Source: Candidatus Zixiibacteriota bacterium (lineage in GTDB: Bacteria > Zixibacteria > MSB-5A5 > GN15 > FEB-12). From it: DNA of 8,959 nt. Below the pieces are notes generated by a model. It did no database searches, was not told the origin of the DNA, and worked only from the letters and a program-made list of their open reading frames with translations. The stretch is taken from the NCBI GenBank assembly GCA_022564135.1, contig JADFLZ010000066.1:1-8959 (forward strand). Direction: 5' to 3'. Of the stretch, positions 1 through 6,770 are shown piece after piece. The position numbers were made by a program, and so were the translations under genes. How positions within the stretch are numbered: the stretch's first letter is position 1; every line of letters begins with the position of its first letter.

Positions 1-1
1 C

Positions 2-940
2 TTTATTCAACTGGTCGAAAAATTTTACCGTCCCATAAGAGATCTCTCAGAAAAATACAATATTTTGCAGGCCTCTATGGCTTCATCTGAGAGAATCTTT
101 GCTCTCTTAGATACCAAGCCGGACATAAAAGAAATTAAGGCTCCGAAAGTAGTCAAGGACGTAAGAGGGAAAATTGAGATTGAAAACATCTGGTTTGCTT
201 ATAACGACGACGACTGGATTCTAAAAGATATTTCATTCACTGTCAATCCTGGAGAAAAAATCGCTATTGTAGGTTCAACAGGCGCCGGCAAGACAACTTT
301 GGTTTCGCTTCTGTTTCGGTTCTATAATCTGCAGCGGGGCGCTATAAAAATTGACGGGGTTGATATAGCCGATATGAAACTGGATGACCTGCGCGGGATG
401 CTCGGACTGGTACTGCAGGATGTTTTTCTCTTTACCGGCGACTACGCCAGCAACGTCAGACTGCGTGATAAAAATATCACCGACGAAGAGGTCAAATTGG
501 CCTTAGAACGGGTCGGCTTTTCCCGCTTCTTAAAAGACGCCAAAGACGGCATTCATACTGAAGTCAAAGAACGAGGTGCGACGCTTTCTACCGGCCAGAA
601 ACAGCTGCTGTCATTTGCCAGAGCTCTGGCATTTGATCCGCAGATTTTGATTCTGGACGAAGCTACAAGTTCTGTTGATACCGAAACCGAGCAGCTGATT
701 CAAACCGCACTGGATAAGCTTCTGGAAAATCGAACTTCGATAATAATCGCCCACAGACTTTCTACCATAGAAAAAGCAGACAAGATAATAGTGCTGCATC
801 ACGGAGAAATCAGAGAAATGGGTAAGCACCAGGAGTTACTTCAAAAAGGCGGTATCTATTACAAACTGTATGAGATGCAGTATAAGTCACAGCTCCATCG
901 CTCAGAATTAAGCAGACACAGCGCTCAGGCGGCTGGTTAA
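2..940 (+). CDS. ABC exporter, permease-ATPase fusion (5' end cut off by the window)
   Basis: This is the C-terminal part of a type I (MsbA/MdlB/YheH-like) ABC exporter, which couples ATP hydrolysis to export of a lipid, drug or peptide across the inner membrane. The frame is open from base 2, so the start and nearly all of the transmembrane domain lie outside the window; 312 residues are visible. Counting from the first visible codon, the end of the last membrane domain and its linker (RPIRDLSEKYN, then SSERIFALLD) leads into the ATPase domain. There I see the A-loop Tyr67, Walker A GSTGAGKT (91-98), Q-loop Gln139, signature LSTGQ (195-199), Walker B ILILDE (215-220), D-loop SSVD, and H-loop His251 in IIIAHRLST. 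All catalytic residues are present. The signature has Thr in place of the first Gly of LSGGQ, a variable position in heterodimeric exporters of the YheH/MdlB group. Such proteins often pair with a second half-transporter gene, which would lie upstream. The substrate cannot be told from sequence. Confidence 0.95.
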   Translation, partial: FIQLVEKFYRPIRDLSEKYNILQASMASSERIFALLDTKPDIKEIKAPKVVKDVRGKIEIENIWFAYNDDDWILKDISFTVNPGEKIAIVGSTGAGKTTLVSLLFRFYNLQRGAIKIDGVDIADMKLDDLRGMLGLVLQDVFLFTGDYASNVRLRDKNITDEEVKLALERVGFSRFLKDAKDGIHTEVKERGATLSTGQKQLLSFARALAFDPQILILDEATSSVDTETEQLIQTALDKLLENRTSIIIAHRLSTIEKADKIIVLHHGEIREMGKHQELLQKGGIYYKLYEMQYKSQLHRSELSRHSAQAAG

Positions 941-1038
941 GCTGTTTGCTATGACGAATAAAGAGTCTCGGCAGGCTCTCAAATTTACTGATAAATTTTC
1001 TATCTTGAATAATTCTAAAACTTGCCTGAAACAGCGGC

Positions 1039-1067
1039 TTGATTATCTTTGGTATTATCATTATAAG
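1039..1067 (+). promoter_or_regulatory. Candidate sigma70-type promoter for glmM-glmS
   Basis: In the 148-base gap after the ABC exporter there is TTGATT (1039-1044), a 17-base spacer and TATAAG (1062-1067). This matches the -35 box at 4 of 6 positions and the -10 box at 5 of 6. Transcription would start near base 1074, about 15 bases before the glmM start codon, leaving a very short leader with only a weak GAAAGA purine run for ribosome binding. The assignment is by motif only. Confidence 0.45.
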
Positions 1068-1088
1068 TAAGAAAGACCGACAGCTTAG

Positions 1089-2450
1089 ATGCCTGAAAAA
1101 ACGTTAATAATATCAACTTCCGGAGTCAGGGGAATTGTCGGCAGCGGTCTGGACCCGGCCGTGGCCACAAATTTTGCAGCAGCTTTTGGCACTTTTTTGA
1201 AAAAAGGCACAGTTGTAGTTGGCCGCGATAGCCGTCCTTCCGGAGAGATGCTCAAACAAGCGGTAATCTCAGGCCTGCAGGCAACCGGTATTAACGTCAT
1301 AGATATCGGCATCGTGCCTACCCCCACAGTTGAAATAGCAGTAACAGAACTGAAAGCGGCGGGTGGCATCTGCATAACAGCCTCGCACAATCCGGCCATC
1401 TGGAACGCCCTGAAGTTTTTTAACAGGCGCGGAGAATTTGCAACGCCGGAACAATTTGATAAAATCGAAAAACTATATAAATCGGAAAACTTTTCTTTTG
1501 TGCCTTCTAAAAAAATCGGCAAAGTCAAAATCCAGACAGACTGGATCGCGAAGCACATCAAAAAGACTTTGGCGCTAAAAGCTGTCAGAAAATCTGCTAT
1601 TGCCGGAAGAAAATTCAAAATCGTAGTCGATGCCATTAACGGCGCCGGTTCTTTGGCGCTTCCTGATTTACTCAGAAAGCTCGGTGCAAAAGTGTACTGT
1701 ATAAACTGCAACGGTGATGGCAACTTTGTGCACGGAGCAGAACCTGTTCCGAAAAACCTAAAACAGCTGGGGCGCGAAGTTTTAAAACGAAAAGCTGATA
1801 TTGGTCTGGCCACCGACCCCGATGCTGACAGGCTGGCGCTGGTAGACGAAAAGGGCAAAGCCATTGGCGAAGAGCTGACCCTGGCAATTGCAGTTCGTGA
1901 AATTACCAGGCGTTTCAAAGGACCTACGGTCATTAATATTTCGACTTCAAAAGTAACAGCCGATGAGGCAGTTAAATCAGGTTCGCAAGTCTACTACTCT
2001 AAAGTTGGCGAAGCCAATGTAGTACAGATGATGCTCAAAAAGAAAGCCGTAATTGGTGGTGAAGGCAACGGTGGTGTAATTTATCCCACGTTCCATGCTG
2101 GACGCGATGCTCTGGTAGCTGCAGCCCTGGTACTTAGCTGCTTGGCTGGAGAAAAGAAAAAAGTGTCGGATCTGGCAGCAACTCTCAGCCGCTATTATAC
2201 AATGAAAACAAAAGCGAAGTGCCCTGCTAATTTTAATAGAAATCTCAAGAGTTTTGAAAACGAGCTTGAGAAATTCGTTGACAATCCTCGTATAAGCAAA
2301 CTGGACGGGCTCAGAGCAGATTTTCCGCAGGGCTGGCTTTTGGTGAGAAAATCTAAAACGGAACCAATTTTCCGCTTGATGGTTGAAACTAATAATGCGA
2401 AATTTTCAAGAGAGCTTTCAAAGAAAGTGATGAACTACTTTGTCAAATAG
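1089..2450 (+). CDS. glmM: Phosphoglucosamine mutase (alpha-D-phosphohexomutase family)
   Basis: Cytosolic enzyme expected to interconvert glucosamine-6-phosphate and glucosamine-1-phosphate, the second step toward UDP-GlcNAc, through a phosphoserine intermediate. The 453-residue protein has the full four-domain layout. The N-terminal STSGVRGIVG (9-18) is followed by the active-site loop TASHNP (97-102) with the phosphorylated Ser99. The metal-binding loop is DPDADR (243-248), the sugar-specificity loop GGEGNGG (323-329), and the C-terminal phosphate-binding loop RKSKTEP (420-426). The start STSGVRG and the loop GEGNGG resemble the archaeal-type GlmM/phosphomannomutase group rather than the classic bacterial GlmM that begins with a GTDGIRG motif. 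In the phosphate loop Lys replaces the usual Gly or Asn of SGTEP/SNTEP. Substrate choice within this family (glucosamine, glucose or mannose phosphate) is hard to read from motifs. The adjacent glmS, 13 bases downstream in what looks like one operon, argues for glucosamine phosphate. The ATG at 1089 places the conserved motif immediately after the N-terminus. Confidence 0.88.
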   Translation: MPEKTLIISTSGVRGIVGSGLDPAVATNFAAAFGTFLKKGTVVVGRDSRPSGEMLKQAVISGLQATGINVIDIGIVPTPTVEIAVTELKAAGGICITASHNPAIWNALKFFNRRGEFATPEQFDKIEKLYKSENFSFVPSKKIGKVKIQTDWIAKHIKKTLALKAVRKSAIAGRKFKIVVDAINGAGSLALPDLLRKLGAKVYCINCNGDGNFVHGAEPVPKNLKQLGREVLKRKADIGLATDPDADRLALVDEKGKAIGEELTLAIAVREITRRFKGPTVINISTSKVTADEAVKSGSQVYYSKVGEANVVQMMLKKKAVIGGEGNGGVIYPTFHAGRDALVAAALVLSCLAGEKKKVSDLAATLSRYYTMKTKAKCPANFNRNLKSFENELEKFVDNPRISKLDGLRADFPQGWLLVRKSKTEPIFRLMVETNNAKFSRELSKKVMNYFVK

Positions 2451-2454
2451 GGGA
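2449..2454 (+). promoter_or_regulatory. Ribosome binding site of glmS, overlapping the glmM stop
   Basis: AGGGGA sits 9 bases before the glmS ATG and shares its first two bases with the TAG stop codon of glmM (2448-2450). This fixes the glmS start at 2464 and suggests that ribosomes finishing glmM can help initiation on glmS. Confidence 0.7.
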
Positions 2455-2463
2455 CAGCTATAA

Positions 2464-4290
2464 ATGTGCGGAATAGTAGGCTATGTCGGCCCAAAGCCGG
2501 TTTTGCCGATACTTATGGCCGGGCTGAAAAGACTTGAATACCGTGGCTATGATTCATCGGGAGTGGCGCTGCTTCACAACCACAGCCTGATAGTAACCAA
2601 AACCCCGGGCAAGATTGCCCAGCTGGAAAAGCTTGTCGATGGACTGGATTTAGAAAGTAATTGCGGCATCGGTCACACCCGCTGGGCGACTCACGGTGCG
2701 CCAAACCAGCTCAACGCCCACCCGCATACCGACACTCCCGAAGAAATTGCTTTAGTCCATAACGGCATAATCGAAAATTTCAGGACCTTAAAAGAATTTT
2801 TAGAGCAGCAGGGTTTCAGAATGAAAACTGAAACTGACACCGAAGTTCTGGTGCACCTTATCAGATTCAACTACAACGGCGATTTTACCGAGGCTGTCAG
2901 GCGGGCGCTTTTACAGGTCGAGGGAACTTACGGCATTGCCGTGGTATCATCGAAAGACCCGGATAAGATAGTCGCGGCCCGGATGGGTTCACCTCTGGTT
3001 ATCGGGCATGGAGAGAACGAAAATTTTGTAGCTTCCGATGTTGCTGCCATGCTCGACCATACCAATCAGGTTGTCTATCTTGAAGACGGCGAGATTGCTA
3101 CTGTTACTCCCGAAGGATACAATATAACTACCATTGAAAACGAAAAGATAACTCCTCAAATTCAGGAAGTTACCTGGACGCTCGACCAGATTGAAAAAGG
3201 CGGCTACGAGCACTTTATGCTCAAAGAAATTCACGAACAGCCCGTCACCCTTCGTAACGCCATGCGCGGACGGCTTAATTTTGAAGAGGCAATATCGCGT
3301 CTGAACGGCCTTAACCTGCAGCAGGAACAGCTCAGGCAAATTAAGAGAATAGTAATCACTGCCTGCGGCACCTCCTGGCATGCCGCACTTATCGGCGAAT
3401 ATATGATTGAAGAACTGGCCAGAATACCGGTCGAGGTAGAGTATGCTTCGGAGTTTCGCTACCGCTCACCGGTGATGGAACCGGACACCGTCATGTTTGT
3501 TATCAGCCAGTCGGGTGAAACGACCGATACCCAGGCAGCCATGCGCGAAGCCAAAAAACACGGTGCCTCGGTGTTTGGAATAGTCAATGTTGTCGGCTCT
3601 ACAATCGCGCGCGAGAGTGATGGCGGTGTTTATATTCACGCCGGGCCGGAAATTGGAGTGGCCTCGACCAAAGCCTTCACTTCGCAGCTGGTAGTGCTGT
3701 CGCTGATCACTCTCATGTTAGCACGGATGCGCAATCTATCGTTTCAGCAGGGGCAGGAATTTATTGAAGCGCTCGAAAAGATTCCGGAAAAAGCAGAAAA
3801 GATATTTGAGAGCGAAGACCAGATTAAAAAAATCGCCGAGCAGTATTGCCAGACCAATAATTTCCTGTATCTGGGTCGCGGCATCAATTTCCCGGTAGCA
3901 CTTGAGGGCGCTCTCAAACTCAAAGAAATTTCGTACATTCACGCCGAAGGCTACCCAGCCGCTGAGATGAAACACGGCCCGATAGCACTCATAGACGAAA
4001 ACATGCCGGTTGTAGTAATTGCGCTCAAAGACCCCGTCTACGAAAAAGTAATGTCAAACATTGCCGAGGTTCGCACTCGTAACGGTCAGGTGATCGCCAT
4101 CGCTACCGAAGGCGACACCGAGATAGCCGAGCGCGCCAACCATGTCATTTATATTCCTGAAACACACCGGCTGTTGTCGCCGCTATTATCGGTGATACCG
4201 CTGCAGCTACTAGCCTATCATATTGCGCTGCTGCGCGGCTGTCATGTCGACCAGCCCCGCAACCTGGCTAAGAGCGTGACAGTGGAGTAG
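2464..4290 (+). CDS. glmS: Glutamine--fructose-6-phosphate aminotransferase (isomerizing)
   Basis: Catalyses fructose-6-phosphate + glutamine to glucosamine-6-phosphate + glutamate, the committed step of amino-sugar synthesis in the cytosol. The 608-residue protein is the usual full length (E. coli GlmS is 609). It begins MCGIVGYVG, so Cys2 becomes the N-terminal nucleophile of the class II glutaminase domain once Met is removed. That domain shows EYRGYDSSG (25-33), the substrate loop GHTRWATHG (70-78), HNGIIENF (99-106) and TETDTE (122-127). The two SIS sugar-isomerase domains follow. The first has CGTS (301-304), SQSGETT (348-354) and ASTKAFTSQ (400-408). The second has LGRG (470-473) and LKLKEISYIHAEGY (484-497) with the catalytic Lys485 and Glu488, then His504 in EMKHGP. 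The C-tail DQPRNLAKSVTVE carries the conserved Lys603. Every key residue is present. It is very probably co-transcribed with glmM, and no glmS ribozyme fits in the 13-base gap before it. Confidence 0.98.
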   Translation: MCGIVGYVGPKPVLPILMAGLKRLEYRGYDSSGVALLHNHSLIVTKTPGKIAQLEKLVDGLDLESNCGIGHTRWATHGAPNQLNAHPHTDTPEEIALVHNGIIENFRTLKEFLEQQGFRMKTETDTEVLVHLIRFNYNGDFTEAVRRALLQVEGTYGIAVVSSKDPDKIVAARMGSPLVIGHGENENFVASDVAAMLDHTNQVVYLEDGEIATVTPEGYNITTIENEKITPQIQEVTWTLDQIEKGGYEHFMLKEIHEQPVTLRNAMRGRLNFEEAISRLNGLNLQQEQLRQIKRIVITACGTSWHAALIGEYMIEELARIPVEVEYASEFRYRSPVMEPDTVMFVISQSGETTDTQAAMREAKKHGASVFGIVNVVGSTIARESDGGVYIHAGPEIGVASTKAFTSQLVVLSLITLMLARMRNLSFQQGQEFIEALEKIPEKAEKIFESEDQIKKIAEQYCQTNNFLYLGRGINFPVALEGALKLKEISYIHAEGYPAAEMKHGPIALIDENMPVVVIALKDPVYEKVMSNIAEVRTRNGQVIAIATEGDTEIAERANHVIYIPETHRLLSPLLSVIPLQLLAYHIALLRGCHVDQPRNLAKSVTVE

Positions 4291-4310
4291 GGGAAGAGGC
4301 GTAGGAATAA

Positions 4311-4417
4311 ATTCGTCATGGTGAGCGGAGTCGAACCATGCTCGTGATGTCACCCTTCGACTCCCACGGGACTTCGTACTCTTCGGGACTTTGCTGCAAG
4401 GCTCAGCATGAACGAAT
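4311..4417 (+). repeat. MITE-like non-coding element with imperfect terminal inverted repeats
   Basis: The left end ATTCGTCATGGTGAGC (4311-4326) and the right end GCTCAGCATGAACGAAT (4401-4417) are inverted copies that match except for one mismatch and one extra base. Inside lies a perfect 9-bp inverted pair, GGAGTCGAA (4327-4335) with TTCGACTCC (4356-4364), and a direct repeat CGGGACTT (4367-4374 and 4384-4391). There is no coding potential that makes sense on either strand. The layout is that of a small, structured, non-autonomous dispersed repeat, which could fold into a long hairpin in the RNA downstream of glmS. No clear target-site duplication is visible beyond a shared GTAG (4301-4304 and 4418-4421). 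Known repeat families with similar sequence exist in many draft genomes, but I cannot name this one. Confidence 0.6.
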
Positions 4418-4419
4418 GT

Positions 4420-4452
4420 AGAAGATGGATTCCCGCCTGCGCGGGAATGACA
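4420..4452 (+). repeat. Short palindromic dispersed repeat ('HSRAGGNP' type), copy A
   Basis: The core is an 8-bp perfect inverted repeat, ATTCCCGC (4429-4436) and GCGGGAAT (4441-4448), around a 4-base loop. It is bordered by TGG on the left and GACA on the right. Read on the minus strand it gives the peptide CHSRAGGNP, a well-known false translation of this kind of repeat in many bacterial genomes. The spacing also satisfies the published dRS3 pattern of Neisseria (ATTCCC, eight bases, GGGAAT), though that does not imply a common origin. It starts three bases after the MITE-like element. No T-run follows, so it is not an obvious terminator. Confidence 0.75.
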
Positions 4453-4503
4453 ATACTGGCTGATTAGCAATCCTCTATATTAAACCTTGCCAGCACACCA
4501 AAT

Positions 4504-4532
4504 TTGTATCCATCTTTCACATATCATAAAAT
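4504..4532 (+). promoter_or_regulatory. Weak candidate promoter for the membrane-protein gene
   Basis: TTGTAT (4504-4509), a 17-base spacer and TAAAAT (4527-4532) lie just upstream of the ATG at 4548. The -10 box matches at 5 of 6 positions but the -35 box at only 3 of 6. The start codon would then be within about 10 bases of the transcript start, and no Shine-Dalgarno sequence is visible before it. Bases 4453-4503 contain nothing else I recognise. Confidence 0.3.
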
Positions 4533-4547
4533 TGCAATCAAACAATA

Positions 4548-5771
4548 ATGAATTACTTCAAAAAATCATACCGACAGATATTAGATAATCGCTACGTGCT
4601 GGCTATCACAGTTATGGGCATCGTTGTCTCGCTAATTTTGCATCTCAAAGTTACCTGGTCGCCGCTATTACATGATCCCGAAATCTGGAGAAGATCTCTT
4701 GAGCTTCACGTAAATTATTACCCGTTCAATATTAGATTTCCACAAACTCAGGCCACACTTCTTGTCAATCGGTTCTTTGGCATTCCGCTCAAAGAATCGT
4801 TCTATATATTGCAGTACATTTTGGTATTCTTACTTGGACCGCTATTTTATAATTATCTAAAAACTCTCGGTTTTGGGCGAAACTGGTCGCTGATGGGTCT
4901 GGCTCTTCTGATGTTTTCATTTCCGATTCTTGGCGCTCACTTTGAGCCGGTGCATACCTGGGATGATATCTGGATGTACGGTTTTTTAATTCTCACTTTC
5001 TCTACTCTATTAAGGGGTAAATGGCTGGTCGCTTCTCTCTTTTTTACATTGGGCTGCTTTGCCAGAGAGCAGATGGTTTTGTTTTATCCAATATTTTTCT
5101 TGGAAGGAATCTGGAATAGACAAAAGTTAGGCATGAAAAAGTTACTTCTCGGATTGCTTATCCCGGTAGTGATTTACGGACTACTTATATTCCTAACCTA
5201 TCAGACACCTGATGCCAGACGCTGGTCGTTGTTTTTCTATAATTTTGAAAACACGGCCAGAGCGGCCGATTCTGTCGTATCGCTCTGGATATCGTTTGGC
5301 TTTCTCTGGCTTTTGGCTATAGCAGGGGCAGTAAGTATATTTGCAAAAAGATCAGAACCGAAATTTCGTCTTTTGTTTTGGGGAGCGGTAACTGCCCTGC
5401 CGTTGACAATGATTTTGGGAATCTTTTTTACATATGTCAGAGAGACCAGGATTTTGTTTCCGCCGTTCGTATTCTTAATTCCGCTGGCACTAGTTGCTCT
5501 GAAAAACCTTTGGAATAACCTGCCTGCTGAGAAATCAAAAACGTTCTGGATAATCACTGCTTGCTCTGCCGCCTTGCTGATTACGGCTGGAGTGCTAATT
5601 GCGCCGTATCTCTGGCCGAAATTTGATTATGGTTCAAGTTCTATGCTTCGCAGAGATTTCGCCGGAGTGCAAATTGGCTTGAGTATACTGCTGCTTGTGG
5701 GGCTGGTTGTTGGTCGCTTTCGAGGTTTAAATCGCCGTCATTCCACGCTTGACGTGGAATCCAGCAGGTAA
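4548..5771 (+). CDS. Polytopic membrane protein, possibly GT-C glycosyltransferase-like
   Basis: I do not recognise a specific family. The 407-residue protein is strongly hydrophobic with about 11-12 membrane segments, near residues 16-33, 85-101, 113-130, 141-155, 159-171, 175-186, 197-217, 246-265, 276-296, 302-318, 333-355 and 375-391. After the first segment comes a polar loop of about 50 residues containing HDPEIWRR (42-49). An acidic residue in the first external loop is typical of GT-C-fold, lipid-linked-sugar glycosyltransferases, and the polar motifs HTWDD (136-140), REQM (173-176) and RETR (298-301) at membrane borders fit that general plan. This is inference from architecture only. 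GC on sampled lines is about 45%, a little below the flanking glmS. The last dozen or so residues (about 396-407, reading RRHSTLDVESSR) are encoded by a dispersed repeat and are unlikely to be original. It stands alone: the upstream gap is 257 bases and the next gene converges on it. Confidence 0.75.
   Translation: MNYFKKSYRQILDNRYVLAITVMGIVVSLILHLKVTWSPLLHDPEIWRRSLELHVNYYPFNIRFPQTQATLLVNRFFGIPLKESFYILQYILVFLLGPLFYNYLKTLGFGRNWSLMGLALLMFSFPILGAHFEPVHTWDDIWMYGFLILTFSTLLRGKWLVASLFFTLGCFAREQMVLFYPIFFLEGIWNRQKLGMKKLLLGLLIPVVIYGLLIFLTYQTPDARRWSLFFYNFENTARAADSVVSLWISFGFLWLLAIAGAVSIFAKRSEPKFRLLFWGAVTALPLTMILGIFFTYVRETRILFPPFVFLIPLALVALKNLWNNLPAEKSKTFWIITACSAALLITAGVLIAPYLWPKFDYGSSSMLRRDFAGVQIGLSILLLVGLVVGRFRGLNRRHSTLDVESSR
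5737..5765 (-). repeat. Short palindromic dispersed repeat, copy B, overlapping the end of the membrane-protein gene
   Basis: ATTCCACG (5740-5747) and CGTGGAAT (5753-5760) form a perfect 8-bp inverted repeat with a 5-base loop. On the minus strand the borders are TGGATTCC at one end and GGAATGAC at the other, the same as in copies A and C, so this copy is inverted relative to them. The whole element lies within the coding frame of the upstream gene and supplies its final codons before the TAA at 5769-5771. Confidence 0.7.
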
Positions 5772-5804
5772 TATGTACAGAGAAATTTATGTTATTAGTC
5801 TAAA

Positions 5805-5850
5805 CCCACCATAAATGGCAAAGTCCCGTGGGGTGGGGCACCCACGAGAG
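5805..5850 (-). repeat. Inverted-repeat fragment sharing sequence with the element at 4311-4417
   Basis: This region lies in the 96-base gap between two converging genes. It holds GTGGG-GCA-CCCAC (5833-5845), a 5-bp hairpin with a three-base loop, and a 6-bp pair CCCACC (5805-5810) with GGTGGG (5832-5837). On the minus strand it reads CCCACGGGACTTTGCC (5832 down to 5817). Its first 12 bases equal 4363-4374, and an 11-base stretch of it (CGGGACTTTGC) equals 4384-4394. It therefore appears to share a module with the MITE-like element. There is no T-run to support a terminator call. Confidence 0.45.
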
Positions 5851-5867
5851 CTGCACGGAGAATAAAA

Positions 5868-6710
5868 TCATAGATCAGTAATACGTGTTGAATCGCTTAG
5901 TCTAGGGTCTCCCTGCAATTTATCTATTCTAAGACGAAGCGATTTAATAGAACCTTGCAAGTCAATTCTAAAGGATTCAATTACAAATTCTGTGAGAATC
6001 AGATATAGTCTCAGAACTTCCAGCAATACTTTCATTGCCAGTGATAATTGATGTGTAGGCCCGAACGACTTTTTTTCTAAATCAAAATAATCTGGTAGGA
6101 TCCCGGTTTTTGCATGCGTACTTTCCGAAAATATTTTGAAACAATAAATATAATCACTAACTAAACCACACTTTTCCGCCATTTCACTGAGATTATAGCC
6201 TGACCAGCTTTTCTTATATTTTTTTAATATTGTTCCACAATCGTCTGTTTCAAAAAAAACCATGGCTCTAGTGTATGCTTCGTCGGATTCAGGCATTAGG
6301 TCATTCATTGATTCTTTTAATTCATTGCTATAATTATCATTACTCAAAACGTTTTTTATTTTACTCTTGAGTTTTATCGCAGAGTAATTCGAAAACTTTG
6401 GTGCACGCTTTTCGACATCAAGAGACATATATTTGAGGTTTATTGCTTGTTCAAGAAGCTTTCTCGCGACAGTTTGTAAATCTCCTATAAGAACAGCATC
6501 AGCCAATTTGGCAGTGGAAATCAATGACTCAGTTGCCTTATAATGATTTGATAAATAGATGGCTTGAACTATATCAAGTTCTGATTGAACTATATTCCGA
6601 TCTCCTAAGTTTTTAAGTATAATATCTGATAACGCAAAGCAGTCGTCAATTATGCCAAACACATCTGGTAATTCTCTGTGGATGTTGAAGCCAAATTCAA
6701 TTGTTTTCAT
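5868..6710 (-). CDS. AT-rich protein resembling the DUF5677 family
   Basis: The 280-residue protein has no signal peptide or membrane segment and is predicted largely helical. It resembles DUF5677 proteins, whose function is unknown. Points of likeness are RKLLEQAINLKYM (83-95), a tryptophan followed by a helix in SWSGYNLSEMAEKCG (168-182), and Tyr187/Tyr189 leading to SESTHA (195-200). This match comes from memory of the family pattern, not from a search. GC is about 34% by hand count of the gene, against roughly 50% for sampled lines of glmS and the acyl-CoA dehydrogenase, and repeats lie on both sides. I infer it was acquired horizontally. The ATG at 6710 has no clear Shine-Dalgarno sequence. 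The TGA stop is at 5868-5870. The gene converges on the membrane-protein gene and has the same direction as the acyl-CoA dehydrogenase upstream, but a 170-base gap with a repeat separates them, so co-transcription is doubtful. Confidence 0.75.
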   Translation of the reverse strand: MKTIEFGFNIHRELPDVFGIIDDCFALSDIILKNLGDRNIVQSELDIVQAIYLSNHYKATESLISTAKLADAVLIGDLQTVARKLLEQAINLKYMSLDVEKRAPKFSNYSAIKLKSKIKNVLSNDNYSNELKESMNDLMPESDEAYTRAMVFFETDDCGTILKKYKKSWSGYNLSEMAEKCGLVSDYIYCFKIFSESTHAKTGILPDYFDLEKKSFGPTHQLSLAMKVLLEVLRLYLILTEFVIESFRIDLQGSIKSLRLRIDKLQGDPRLSDSTRITDL

Positions 6711-6770
6711 GACTATTGCTAGATGCTAAAAAGTTATTCCTATGACAATCACAATTATTCGACTATTTTC

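Noticed and set aside
584..598. Degenerate ABC signature (LSTGQ), as evidence of an inactive ATPase site.
   Set aside because: The third position of LSGGQ varies naturally in this exporter group. Walker A, Walker B glutamate, Q-loop and H-loop are intact, so there is no reason to call it inactive.
1085..1933. A 282-residue open frame antisense to glmM.
   Set aside because: The opposite strand encodes a complete phosphohexomutase with all motifs. The antisense product is Ser/Ala/Pro-rich and resembles nothing, as expected of a shadow frame.
2451..2463. Possible glmS ribozyme/riboswitch upstream of glmS.
   Set aside because: The gap to glmM is only 13 bases, far too short for the ribozyme, and no such core is visible inside the glmM 3' end.
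4420..4460. Rho-independent terminator after glmS at repeat copy A.
   Set aside because: The hairpin is GC-rich and strong but is followed by GACAATACTGG with no U-run on the plus strand. The same borders occur in other copies, so it is better explained as a repeat.
4210..4470. An 86-residue minus-strand open frame reading CHSRAGGNP near its start.
   Set aside because: It is the false translation of the palindromic repeat and the MITE-like element, and its other end runs antisense through the glmS 3' end. It has no ribosome binding site or family likeness.
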